From positions 1 to 35,436 of the forward strand of contig VGMY01000021.1 of assembly GCA_016866255.1 (NCBI GenBank): a stretch of 35,436 bases of DNA. The letters run 5' to 3'. The stretch comes from Bacteroidota bacterium. Its GTDB lineage: Bacteria > Bacteroidota > Bacteroidia > Flavobacteriales_D > Crocinitomicaceae. Position 1 is the first letter of the stretch; each line of letters opens with the position of its first letter. The position numbers were made by a program, and so were the translations under genes. This document shows positions 1-7,768 of this stretch, one piece after another. A model generated the notes under the pieces. The model saw nothing but the letters and a program-made list of their open reading frames with translations. It made no database searches and was not told the DNA's origin.

Positions 1-1077
1 TATGCCCAGTTAAAGCCCCAAGATATCGCAAAAATCCCTGGCGTGAACATGGTGTTGGGAGCGAATGAAAAATTTAATCTCGTAGAAGAGGTTGAGGCCA
101 ATTTTGGCATGGAGGAACAAGTTGTAAAAAACGAATCCATCAAACATACCCTGACCTTCCACCCGTCGTTTAGCGCAGGAGATCGCACTCGAAGCTTCTT
201 AAAAGTTCAAGACGGATGCGATTATTTCTGCACCTTTTGCACGATTCCATTAGCCCGCGGCAGAAGCCGCAACGCCTCCATTGCCGATACCCTCTACGAA
301 GCCGCCAAACTGGTGAATAGCCCGGTACGAGAAGTTGTTCTGACCGGCGTGAACATCGGTGATTTTGGACAAGGTGGAAACGAAACCTTCTTCCAACTCA
401 TTCAAGCATTAGATACCCTTGAAGGGATTGATCGGTTTAGGATTTCCTCCATAGAACCCAACTTACTGAGCCATGATATCATCGATTTTTGCTTGAATCG
501 AAGTAAACGATTCATGCCGCACTTTCATATTCCCTTACAATCGGGAAGCGACCGTATTCTAACACTGATGCGCCGTAAATACGACCGGGCCCTTTTCCAA
601 AATCGGGTGGAGCACATTAAAGCCATTAACCCGGATTGTTGCATTGGGGTTGACGTGATTGTTGGTTTTCCAGGAGAAAGCGAAGAGGATTTCCAAGAAA
701 CCATGGATTTCTTGCATTGCCTCGATATTTCCTACCTGCACGTCTTTACCTACTCGGAACGCGCCAATACCACCGCGGTTAAATTAGGGGATCCGGTTCC
801 AATGCATGTCAGGAAAGACCGAAGCAAGCAATTGCATTGGCTTAGCGACCGTAAAAAGCAACAATTTTATCATTCGCAGTTGGGAAAGCGCAAAACCGTG
901 CTATTTGAGCAGGAAGAGGACGGAGGTAAAATGTACGGGTTCACTGAAAATTACCTCAAAGTAGAAAATCCCTACGACGATTCGCTCATCAATCAATTGG
1001 TACCTGTTCAAATTGAACAATTAACGTTCGACCAAACGGTTAAGGCAACCATCGAAAAACAAGCCATTCATGAATAG
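1..1077 (+). CDS. mtaB: tRNA (N6-threonylcarbamoyladenosine(37)-C2)-methylthiotransferase MtaB, 5' truncated by the window edge
   Basis: Radical-SAM enzyme that adds a methylthio group to t6A37 of tRNA. The frame is open from base 1, so the start and most of the N-terminal UPF0004 domain lie upstream; 358 residues are visible. The radical-SAM motif CxxxCxxC is seen at visible residues 73, 77 and 80 (CDYFCTFC, from base 217). The following GR-rich stretch, the IPLQSGSD segment and the VDVIVGFPGE segment are typical of the MiaB/MtaB family. A TRAM-like RNA-binding tail (GFTENYLKVENP) closes the protein and fits MtaB better than MiaB or RimO. The stop overlaps the next gene by 8 nt (ATGAATAG), suggesting translational coupling. 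Confidence 0.93.
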   Translation, partial: YAQLKPQDIAKIPGVNMVLGANEKFNLVEEVEANFGMEEQVVKNESIKHTLTFHPSFSAGDRTRSFLKVQDGCDYFCTFCTIPLARGRSRNASIADTLYEAAKLVNSPVREVVLTGVNIGDFGQGGNETFFQLIQALDTLEGIDRFRISSIEPNLLSHDIIDFCLNRSKRFMPHFHIPLQSGSDRILTLMRRKYDRALFQNRVEHIKAINPDCCIGVDVIVGFPGESEEDFQETMDFLHCLDISYLHVFTYSERANTTAVKLGDPVPMHVRKDRSKQLHWLSDRKKQQFYHSQLGKRKTVLFEQEEDGGKMYGFTENYLKVENPYDDSLINQLVPVQIEQLTFDQTVKATIEKQAIHE

Positions 1078-1501
1078 AGTTTTCATAACGCGAAGAGAAA
1101 CCTTTAATGCTGCTCACAAGTTGTGGCAACCGGCTTGGAGCGATCAAAAAAACCAAGAGGTATTTGGTGCGTGCTCCAATAAAAATTGGCACGGACACAA
1201 CTTCACCCTTTTTGTAACGGTGAGCGGCGAACCGAATAGCGAAACGGGTTTCGTTATGAACTTACAACGACTTAGCACTTTGATTCGAAGCGAGGTAACA
1301 GCCCACCTCGATCACAAAAACCTCAACTTGGACGTACCTTTCTTGAGGGATGTCATGGCATCCACCGAAAATGTGGCCATTGCCATTTGGAACATCCTTG
1401 CGCCGCAAATTAGGGAATTAGGCGCCGAACTGGAAAAAATAAAATTGGTAGAAACGGAAAATAATTTCGTGGAGTATTATGGTGGCAATAAACCTTTTTA
1501 A
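1070..1501 (+). CDS. 6-pyruvoyl-tetrahydropterin synthase / QueD family protein (PTPS-like)
   Basis: A 143-residue T-fold enzyme acting on 7,8-dihydroneopterin triphosphate. Zinc ligands are His16 (FNAAH), His41 and His43 (HGH). The likely catalytic Cys35 is followed by five residues and then HGH (CSNKNWHGH), with the Asp81-His82 pair in LDHKNL and the substrate-anchoring Glu in the ETENN segment. The C-x5-HGH spacing is that of mammalian PTPS, whereas QueD of queuosine synthesis usually has C-x3-HGH. Its neighbour folE makes the substrate. I read it as a PTPS that may feed a biopterin-type cofactor; QueD activity (7-deazaguanine pathway) remains the alternative, so no symbol is given. Confidence 0.88.
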   Translation: MNRVFITRRETFNAAHKLWQPAWSDQKNQEVFGACSNKNWHGHNFTLFVTVSGEPNSETGFVMNLQRLSTLIRSEVTAHLDHKNLNLDVPFLRDVMASTENVAIAIWNILAPQIRELGAELEKIKLVETENNFVEYYGGNKPF

Positions 1502-1533
1502 CTAAATTTCGTTCGAACCTTGAAAATTCTATT

Positions 1534-2091
1534 GTGGATATAACCAACTTAAGCCAACATTACAAAGCGCTGATTGACGGATTGGGAGAAGACTCCCAAC
1601 GCGAAGGGCTGCTTAAGACCCCTGAACGCGCGGCAAAAGCCCTGGAATTTTTAACCCATGGGTATGGCCTCGATGCCGATAACATCATCAACCAGGCCAT
1701 TTTTCAGGAGGAATACTCCGAAATGGTCATTGTCAAAGAAATTGAAGTGTATTCGTTGTGCGAACACCATTTATTGCCGTTTTTTGGAAAAGCGCACGTG
1801 GCCTACATTCCCAGTGGAAAAATAGTTGGCTTGAGTAAAATTCCTCGCGTAGTGGACGCGTACGCACGGAGGCTTCAAGTGCAGGAACGTCTGACCTTGG
1901 AGATTCGGGATTGCATTCAGCGTACCTTAAACCCCAAGGGTGTGGCGGTCGTATTGGAATGCAACCACATGTGCATGCAAATGCGCGGGGTGCAGAAACA
2001 AAATTCAAGCACTACAACGAGTGCGTTTACCGGAATTTTTTTAAGCAATGCAACCACAAGAAAAGAATTTATTAACTTAGTCACCAAATAA
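1534..2091 (+). CDS. folE: GTP cyclohydrolase I
   Basis: Converts GTP to 7,8-dihydroneopterin triphosphate, the first step of folate and pterin synthesis. 185 residues, a single FolE domain. Zinc ligands are Cys76 and His79 in LCEHHLLPF and Cys147 in HMCMQMRG; the 71-residue spacing equals that of the E. coli enzyme (110/181). The [20 protein letters not shown] segment and the [10 protein letters not shown] loop are family hallmarks. No ATG fits the N-terminus; GTG at 1534 is the best start, though the frame stays open a little upstream. It lies 32 nt after the PTPS-like gene, so the two probably share a transcript and a pathway. Confidence 0.93.
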   Translation: MDITNLSQHYKALIDGLGEDSQREGLLKTPERAAKALEFLTHGYGLDADNIINQAIFQEEYSEMVIVKEIEVYSLCEHHLLPFFGKAHVAYIPSGKIVGLSKIPRVVDAYARRLQVQERLTLEIRDCIQRTLNPKGVAVVLECNHMCMQMRGVQKQNSSTTTSAFTGIFLSNATTRKEFINLVTK

Positions 2092-2102
2092 AAATTAAAC
2101 CC

Positions 2103-2810
2103 ATGCAAGATTATTCCAACAATTCCTACCAAGCATCGATAGCGAGTAATTTCATTCGTTCTGTTTACACCTACATGTTCATAGCCTTGGCAATTTCCGG
2201 GGTCATAGCCTACGCCATTGGAAGTAATCCGATAACGTTTTTGAGCCTATTTAGCAATTCTACAGGAGGATTATCCCTTACCTTTTGGATATTGATGTTT
2301 GCCCCTCTCATCATTTCCTTTGTTATTCAATGGGGTTTTCAACGGCTATCGCAACAAATGCTGTTGTTGCTTTTTGTCATTTATTCGGTTGCCATGGGCT
2401 GTACCCTGAGTTCCATTTTCTTGGTCTACGAGATGAATGCGATCGCATTTACGTTTTTCGTGGCATCGGGTGCCTTTGCGGGAATGGCTGTTCTCGGATA
2501 TACTACCAAAACGGATTTAACCAATTTTGGGAGCTTGTTATACATGGTCTTAATTGGGATGATTTTAGCGGGAATTCTGAACATGTTTATCGGCAGCGGA
2601 ATGTTGGATTTCATCATAAGTGTCATTGGTGTATTCGTTTTTACCGGATTAATTGCCTATCAGATGCAACAACTTAAAAACGTGGCAAATTCGCCTGATT
2701 TTAGTGAAGAAAACCGCAACAAACTTGCCCTAATCGGAGGACTACAACTGTACATTTTATTCATTAACCTGTTCCTAACCTTGCTTCGCCTTTTAGGAGG
2801 GAGAGATTAA
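2103..2810 (+). CDS. Bax inhibitor-1/YccA family membrane protein
   Basis: 235 residues with seven hydrophobic segments at roughly 22-40, 58-77, 85-108, 114-134, 143-163, 168-187 and 206-231, matching the seven-helix BI-1 (TMBIM) fold of the inner membrane. Characterised relatives are pH-sensitive calcium leak channels (Bacillus YetJ) or interact with FtsH (YccA). Two acidic positions known in YetJ appear replaced: the YD-type motif of helix 6 reads YQMQQLK (Gln187), and the LYLDF motif of helix 7 reads LYILF (Leu219). Classical di-aspartate gating is therefore doubtful. The physiological role here is unknown. The gene starts 11 nt after folE. Confidence 0.85.
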   Translation: MQDYSNNSYQASIASNFIRSVYTYMFIALAISGVIAYAIGSNPITFLSLFSNSTGGLSLTFWILMFAPLIISFVIQWGFQRLSQQMLLLLFVIYSVAMGCTLSSIFLVYEMNAIAFTFFVASGAFAGMAVLGYTTKTDLTNFGSLLYMVLIGMILAGILNMFIGSGMLDFIISVIGVFVFTGLIAYQMQQLKNVANSPDFSEENRNKLALIGGLQLYILFINLFLTLLRLLGGRD

Positions 2811-2826
2811 TCTTCTGGCAATTACC

Positions 2827-2925
2827 ATGGCTGAAAAATTCTTTGACAAAACTACGGGCCCACTGGCGACCATTTATGTGATTGTTCTTCTTGCGATTAT
2901 AGCAATGATTCTCGTTTGGGGTTGA
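2827..2925 (+). CDS. 32-residue single-pass membrane peptide, hypothetical
   Basis: An ATG-initiated ORF in the 138-nt gap between the BI-1 gene and the GH3 gene. It has a polar charged head (MAEKFFDKTTG), then one hydrophobic helix of about 20 residues (ATIYVIVLLAIIAMILVWG) running to the stop. The fill of an otherwise unusually long gap and the clean N-out or N-in helix design suggest a real small membrane protein. I see no recognisable family and no Shine-Dalgarno sequence. It might accompany the seven-helix protein just upstream, but that is only inferred from position. Confidence 0.5.
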   Translation: MAEKFFDKTTGPLATIYVIVLLAIIAMILVWG

Positions 2926-2948
2926 TAACACTTTAATATGGCCAACCT

Positions 2949-4463
2949 ATGTTGGTTGATGCACTTTTTTCTTCGTACATCCGCTACCGCTTAAAACGGA
3001 TTGAGCTATACCGAGATTTTCCGGTTGAATGTCAGCAGAAAGTATGGTTGGGATTAATCCAAGAGGGAAGAAATACGCTTTACGGAGAACAGTTTGGATT
3101 TAAATCAATAAAAACCACTCAGGAATTCGTAAAAGTGGTTCCTTTAAACGACTATTCAACCCTTGAACCCTTTATTACCAAGTGCCTAACTGGCGAGCCC
3201 AATGTTCTTTGGCCGGGAACCACCCGTTGGTTTGCCAAAAGCTCAGGAACTACAGGATCGAGCATTAAAACGCTTCCAATTACAAAAGATAGCCTAGAAC
3301 ACAACCACTATGCTGGGGGAAAAGACCTTTTAGCTTGCTACCACCATAATTTTCCAAATCGTAAACTTTACTCAAAAAAACATTTAATCTTAGGTGGAAG
3401 TAATAATTTACAAACCATTGATCAACAAACAATTATCGCTGATCTATCTGCAATAATTATCGATAATTTACCTTTTTGGACAGAATTTAGGAGAGTACCT
3501 GATAAACAAATTGTGCTGCATTCAGATTGGGAAGAAAAACTCGAACGGATGGCGAGGTCAAGCATCCAAGAAGATATAGCCATCTTGGCCGGTGTGCCAA
3601 GTTGGATGACTTTATTCATTCAAAAAGTGCTCCAACATTCCGGAAAGCAGACCTTAGCCCAAGTTTGGCCAAATTTAGAACTTTACATTCACGGTGGGAT
3701 GGACCTTGGCCCCTATCAGGCCAACCTCGATAGACTCATGGGGAATCCATCCATGAAATACATTGAATCCTACAATTCATCGGAAGGCTATTTTGGTCTT
3801 CAAGACGGGGGTGCAGGTGAGGGATTACTTCTGTTATCCGATTCTGCGGTATACTATGAGTTCATTCCTATGTCGAGCTTTGAAGGCATCCATTCCCCCC
3901 ATGTACACAGCCTGGAAATGGTTCAACCGGGGATAGAATACGCTTTGGTGATATCGACAAACGCTGGTCTGTGGCGTTACATTATTGGAGACACCATTAC
4001 CTTTGTATCAACATATCCATACCGATTTAAGGTAACGGGAAGAACCGCCCATTATATCAATGCTTTCGGGGAAAAGGCGGTGGTTATGCATTTTGAAAAA
4101 GCCCTGGCTCGTTGGATACACGAGTTTGACATCGCCATAGAAAATTATACCGTCGCTCCCTATTTTTTACTGAACCGGGGAATTGGAGGTCACGAATGGG
4201 CCATTGAGTTTGTGAACGAAGTAAGTTTAAAACCGCACATGGTGGAACGTTTGGATGAAATCATGGGCGAATTGAATTCCGATTACTCAACGAAAAGAAC
4301 CAAGAACATGAACATACAACCACTAAAAATAAGTGTGCTGCGTTCCGGGACTTTTGTGGATTGGATGAAAAAAAAGGGTAAATTCGGAGGACAACATAAA
4401 ATTCCACGTGTTCAAAATAATCGGCAGTTAATCGATGAACTTCGCGCAATTTCTTCCAATTAA
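2949..4463 (+). CDS. GH3 auxin-responsive promoter family protein (adenylate-forming amide synthetase-like)
   Basis: 504 residues, close to the usual length of bacterial GH3 homologues. The family belongs to the ANL adenylating enzymes; plant members conjugate acyl acids such as jasmonate or auxin to amino acids, and bacterial substrates are largely unknown. Visible motifs are the phosphate-binding loop SSGTTGS (98-104), the YNSSEGYFGLQ segment (275-285, acyl/adenylate site) and LWRYIIGD (341-348), then TGRTAHYINAFGEKA, where the C-terminal domain begins. No signal peptide is seen, so it is probably cytosolic. Its end overlaps the next gene by 29 nt. Confidence 0.85.
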   Translation: MLVDALFSSYIRYRLKRIELYRDFPVECQQKVWLGLIQEGRNTLYGEQFGFKSIKTTQEFVKVVPLNDYSTLEPFITKCLTGEPNVLWPGTTRWFAKSSGTTGSSIKTLPITKDSLEHNHYAGGKDLLACYHHNFPNRKLYSKKHLILGGSNNLQTIDQQTIIADLSAIIIDNLPFWTEFRRVPDKQIVLHSDWEEKLERMARSSIQEDIAILAGVPSWMTLFIQKVLQHSGKQTLAQVWPNLELYIHGGMDLGPYQANLDRLMGNPSMKYIESYNSSEGYFGLQDGGAGEGLLLLSDSAVYYEFIPMSSFEGIHSPHVHSLEMVQPGIEYALVISTNAGLWRYIIGDTITFVSTYPYRFKVTGRTAHYINAFGEKAVVMHFEKALARWIHEFDIAIENYTVAPYFLLNRGIGGHEWAIEFVNEVSLKPHMVERLDEIMGELNSDYSTKRTKNMNIQPLKISVLRSGTFVDWMKKKGKFGGQHKIPRVQNNRQLIDELRAISSN

Positions 4464-5271
4464 TCTTCTCTGGATAGGTCTTACCTTGGGAAAAGCCTTG
4501 GCACAGCCCACAAGCTCCGAATTTAAGCTGGTTTATCAAAATACCATCCAGCTGCCTGAAAATACAGAGCGCACATTCGTTGATTATGGAAATAACTTGT
4601 ATTTCGTGGCTAAAGACCAAGTAGTTCGGCGTTCCCTTGCCTTGGGATTCGCAAATGTTCAAAGTCAAAAAATATGGCAAAACATCGATCAAATTTTAGC
4701 GATCAATTCCATGAAAACAGTCGTTTTTTCTCAGGCGCAACAACAACTTTGTTTTACCGACAATACCTTAAGTAATCAAGGACCTTGCATCGACTTACAA
4801 GAATACGACCTCAATAATGTAACCGTAGTAGCGGCCAGCAAACGCCCCGATATGTTGTGGTTGTACGACGAGTTAAACAGCACATTACTCCTCTTTAATT
4901 TTGTTCAACGGCAAATCATCCAATCGGTCTCCAACCTCAGAGGTATCTTAAACCTGAGAGGTGAACCCGATTTGATGGAAAATACGTCGGCACTTTGGAT
5001 TTTTACGAATTCGGGTCAAGTGATTCGCATGGACGATTACTTAAATGCCATCAGTCAGCAAGAATTGGTTTTTTCCAGCATCGTTCCCTACAGGAACGGC
5101 TGTTTTCTAATTCGCGATCATCACCTCTACTATGAAACACTGCTCACCGGAGAAACACTCATGGAAGGAATATCCACACTCAACTCCGATAATAAGCTAC
5201 ACATATCTGGAAATCAATTGATTATAGAAAAAGGGAAAGCCTTAGAAGTGTTTATAATTCAAGAAAAATAG
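4435..5271 (+). CDS. secreted protein of unknown function, possibly beta-propeller-like
   Basis: 278 residues. The N-terminus (FLPINLLWIGLTLGKALAQ) is a Sec signal peptide with likely cleavage after AQ at residue 24. The mature part is rich in short beta-strand-like stretches (for example NLYFVAKDQVVRR, MLWLYDELNSTLLLFNF, ALWIFTNSGQVIRMDDYLN), suggestive of a propeller, but I recognise no named family. The ATG lies inside the end of the GH3 gene (29-nt overlap), suggesting translational coupling. It probably acts in the periplasm; there is no lipobox and no T9SS tail. Confidence 0.7.
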   Translation: MNFAQFLPINLLWIGLTLGKALAQPTSSEFKLVYQNTIQLPENTERTFVDYGNNLYFVAKDQVVRRSLALGFANVQSQKIWQNIDQILAINSMKTVVFSQAQQQLCFTDNTLSNQGPCIDLQEYDLNNVTVVAASKRPDMLWLYDELNSTLLLFNFVQRQIIQSVSNLRGILNLRGEPDLMENTSALWIFTNSGQVIRMDDYLNAISQQELVFSSIVPYRNGCFLIRDHHLYYETLLTGETLMEGISTLNSDNKLHISGNQLIIEKGKALEVFIIQEK

Positions 5272-5275
5272 CCCG

Positions 5276-5303
5276 TTGTTTGAACCGATTATTCGTATAT
5301 TAG
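5276..5303 (+). promoter_or_regulatory. candidate promoter of the deoxynucleoside kinase gene
   Basis: TTG (5276-5278), 17 nt, then TATATTAG (5296-5303), one mismatch from the Bacteroidota -7 consensus TAnnTTTG. It lies in the 51-nt gap before the kinase ATG and would leave a leader of about 15 nt. It is inferred from sequence only. Confidence 0.35.
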
Positions 5304-5322
5304 TTGCCTAATTATCTACCCT

Positions 5323-5937
5323 ATGCACATAGCAATTGCAGGCAATATCGGAGCAGGAAAAACAACATTAACCAACTTGCTTTCAAGGCATTACGGATGG
5401 GAAACACATTTTGAAGACGTGGAGCAGAATCCCTATTTAAACGACTTCTACGAGGACATGCAGCGTTGGTCGTTCAACCTGCAAGTGTATTTTCTCAACA
5501 GCCGTTTCTCTCAAATTCAAGAAATACGTGCACAAGAAAAAACGGTAATTCAAGATAGAACCATCTATGAAGATGCTTACATTTTTGCCCCAAACCTGCA
5601 TTCTATGGGGTTAATGACCACACGGGACTTTGAAAATTACTTTTCGTTATTCAATTTAATGGATTCTTTCGTGAAGGCCCCGGACCTGTTGATATACTTG
5701 AGAGCTAGCATCCCCACCCTCGTTAACCACATACAAAAACGAGGCAGAGATTACGAAGAAAGCATTCGTTTAGATTACCTTAAACGCCTCAACGAACGCT
5801 ACGAGGCTTGGGTATCCACTTACGACAAGGGTAAGCTGTTGATTGTGGATATCGACAACAACAACTTTCCGGACAACCAGGAGGATTTGGGTAAAATCAT
5901 TCAAGCCATCAACTCAGAAATCCACGGATTGTTCTGA
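5323..5937 (+). CDS. deoxynucleoside kinase (dGK/dAK/dCK family)
   Basis: 204 residues. Phosphorylates deoxynucleosides for dNTP salvage in the cytosol. The P-loop GNIGAGKT is at residues 7-14, the catalytic-site segment with acidic residues (EDVEQNPYL) at 31-39, the DRTIYED motif at 78-84, and the arginine-rich lid (KRGRDYEESIR) near 144-154. Length and motifs match small bacterial dAK/dGK-type kinases; base specificity cannot be read from the sequence. The stop overlaps the hldD start by 1 nt (TGATG). Confidence 0.92.
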   Translation: MHIAIAGNIGAGKTTLTNLLSRHYGWETHFEDVEQNPYLNDFYEDMQRWSFNLQVYFLNSRFSQIQEIRAQEKTVIQDRTIYEDAYIFAPNLHSMGLMTTRDFENYFSLFNLMDSFVKAPDLLIYLRASIPTLVNHIQKRGRDYEESIRLDYLKRLNERYEAWVSTYDKGKLLIVDIDNNNFPDNQEDLGKIIQAINSEIHGLF

Positions 5938-6908
5938 TGGCGCGCGTAGTTATTACTGGTGCGGCCGGGTTTATTGGATCTTGTCTAGTTCATTATTTCT
6001 CAAACCAACATCACCACGAGGTAATCGAGGTAGATGATTTTCAACGTCCGGAAAAGAACCTGAACTTTGAACCTTTTACGCCTTACCGAAGAATCCAACG
6101 AAAGGATTTTATCGATTGGTTTCGCCGAGAGGCAGACTCCGTTGATTTCGTGATCCACATGGGCGCGCGTACCAATACCACGGAACAAAATCTGCACCTC
6201 CTCAACGAACTCAACGTTTTTTTTTCGCAAGAACTATGGAATCTATGTACGCAACATGCTGTTCCAATGATTTATGCATCCTCAGCTGCAACATACGGTA
6301 ACGGTGCATTAGGTTATTCGGATGACCATCAACGTGTTTTTTCGTTGGTTCCAATGAATCCCTATGGTCAGTCAAAACAGGATTTTGATATTTGGGTGCT
6401 GAAGCAACAAAAATCACCCCCGTTTTGGGCTGGGCTAAAGTTTTTCAATGTTTACGGGCCCAACGAATACCACAAGGGAAGAATGGCCTCCGTGGTCTTT
6501 CAAGCGTATCACCAAATTAAGAAAAACGGATCAATTCAGCTATTCCGTTCACACCGACCAGATATCGCGGACGGATATCAATCGCGCGACTTTATCTACA
6601 TCAAAGACATTGTCAAGGTTATTGAATTTTTATTCGAACAAAAACCGGAAAGCGCCATTTACAACTTAGGTTCTGGAGTTGCTAATCCTTTTTATGCTCT
6701 CGCGACAGCAACGTTCGACGCCTTGCGTCTCCCGCATAACATCGCCTTCATCGATACTCCGGAAGACATTCGTTCGAATTATCAATATTACACATGTGCC
6801 GAAATGGGGAAATTGAGGAAAACCGGATATTTAACGCCTTTTCACACCCTCCAAGAAGGTGTTTTCGATTACGTTCAACAGTATTTGTCGAAGGATTCCT
6901 ACCTCTAA
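5937..6908 (+). CDS. hldD: ADP-L-glycero-D-manno-heptose-6-epimerase
   Basis: 323-residue extended short-chain dehydrogenase that makes ADP-L-glycero-D-manno-heptose for the LPS inner core. The NAD(P)-binding GxxGxxG is TGAAGFIG (7-14), the catalytic YxxxK is Tyr143/Lys147 (YGQSK), and the preceding serine/threonine cluster is SSAAT (115-119). FNVYGPNEYHKGRMASV and FRSHRPD...RDFIYIKD are characteristic of HldD rather than of general UDP-sugar epimerases. Translation is coupled to the kinase upstream. The end overlaps the convergent DUF6089 gene by 4 nt. Confidence 0.92.
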   Translation: MARVVITGAAGFIGSCLVHYFSNQHHHEVIEVDDFQRPEKNLNFEPFTPYRRIQRKDFIDWFRREADSVDFVIHMGARTNTTEQNLHLLNELNVFFSQELWNLCTQHAVPMIYASSAATYGNGALGYSDDHQRVFSLVPMNPYGQSKQDFDIWVLKQQKSPPFWAGLKFFNVYGPNEYHKGRMASVVFQAYHQIKKNGSIQLFRSHRPDIADGYQSRDFIYIKDIVKVIEFLFEQKPESAIYNLGSGVANPFYALATATFDALRLPHNIAFIDTPEDIRSNYQYYTCAEMGKLRKTGYLTPFHTLQEGVFDYVQQYLSKDSYL

Positions 6909-7768
6909 CGTAGTTGAAAGCATCTTCGCCCGGAACCCAAGCGAACGCTCACCGTGGCTCCAGTGTAAACATACCAATCCCGCGTGGTTGGATTCCCGCG
7001 ATACCCATGACGGGCCCCATCTAAACTGCGATTGGACAAGATTGCAGCATTGTCGCCATTGGACGCCACCAAAATAGCCGGATCTGCATAAGTAGCTGCT
7101 TTAACATCGTCTAGATAATCCGTGAAGGTTTTACGAATGGCAATATCCAAATTGAAGGTTACGTTTTTCCCGATTTGCGCTTTTGCTCCAACTCCTAGCG
7201 GCAAACATACCTGAAAATTGCTGTACGTACCTTTTCGATTTAAACTTGTCCCCTGTCCCTCTGTACCAAGAGGCCGCAATTCGATGATTTGACCGTTCAG
7301 CGTTGTGGTAGGGTTCATGTAAAAAACCCCCAACTGAGCAAGCAGGTAGCACGTTCCTTGAATTTTATTTTTAGAATTGGATCTCCCAAAAAAGAAATTG
7401 GTATAATAGAACTCAATCCCCCCAGCTAATTCTTTGATATCGGATTGAAAATCCAGATTTCGATTAACCCGAATTGGATTTCTCGCATCGTGGTCGTAGG
7501 CCTCAACGGAACCTTGGGTGTAATTAAGCCGCAGTGCCATTCGTGTAAAAACGTTATATCGATACATCAAACTGAAGGCCCATTGACTCCGATAAAACGG
7601 TTTGTAAGGATTAAGATCGCCGATATAATACATCTGACCTAACGATACCCCTACTTCCGATTGGGAAAAAAAGTTGGCTTGCTGGCCAAATGTAAAGGCG
7701 CTCGATGCCATAATGGCTGAATAGGCCAAAACCTTAATCCAGCTTCCAAAAAATGAGCGTACCATCAT
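6905..7768 (-). CDS. DUF6089 (PorG-family) outer-membrane beta-barrel protein
   Basis: About 287 residues. A signal peptide (hydrophobic stretch WIKVLAYSAIMASSAFTFGQ) precedes strands typical of a small barrel. The N-terminal EVGVSLGQMYYIGDL and C-terminal LRPLGTEGQG, IRKTFTDYLDDV and DWYVYTGATVSV segments match DUF6089, the family that, from memory, contains the T9SS component PorG. Whether this is the functional PorG or a paralogue is open; the uppS/bamA neighbourhood I associate with porG is not present. The start at 7768 (or 7765, ATGATG) is chosen because it gives a complete signal peptide; it overlaps the WD40 gene by 35 nt. The frame is open to 7813, but the extra residues precede the signal awkwardly. 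Confidence 0.82.
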   Translation of the reverse strand: MMVRSFFGSWIKVLAYSAIMASSAFTFGQQANFFSQSEVGVSLGQMYYIGDLNPYKPFYRSQWAFSLMYRYNVFTRMALRLNYTQGSVEAYDHDARNPIRVNRNLDFQSDIKELAGGIEFYYTNFFFGRSNSKNKIQGTCYLLAQLGVFYMNPTTTLNGQIIELRPLGTEGQGTSLNRKGTYSNFQVCLPLGVGAKAQIGKNVTFNLDIAIRKTFTDYLDDVKAATYADPAILVASNGDNAAILSNRSLDGARHGYRGNPTTRDWYVYTGATVSVRLGSGRRCFQLR

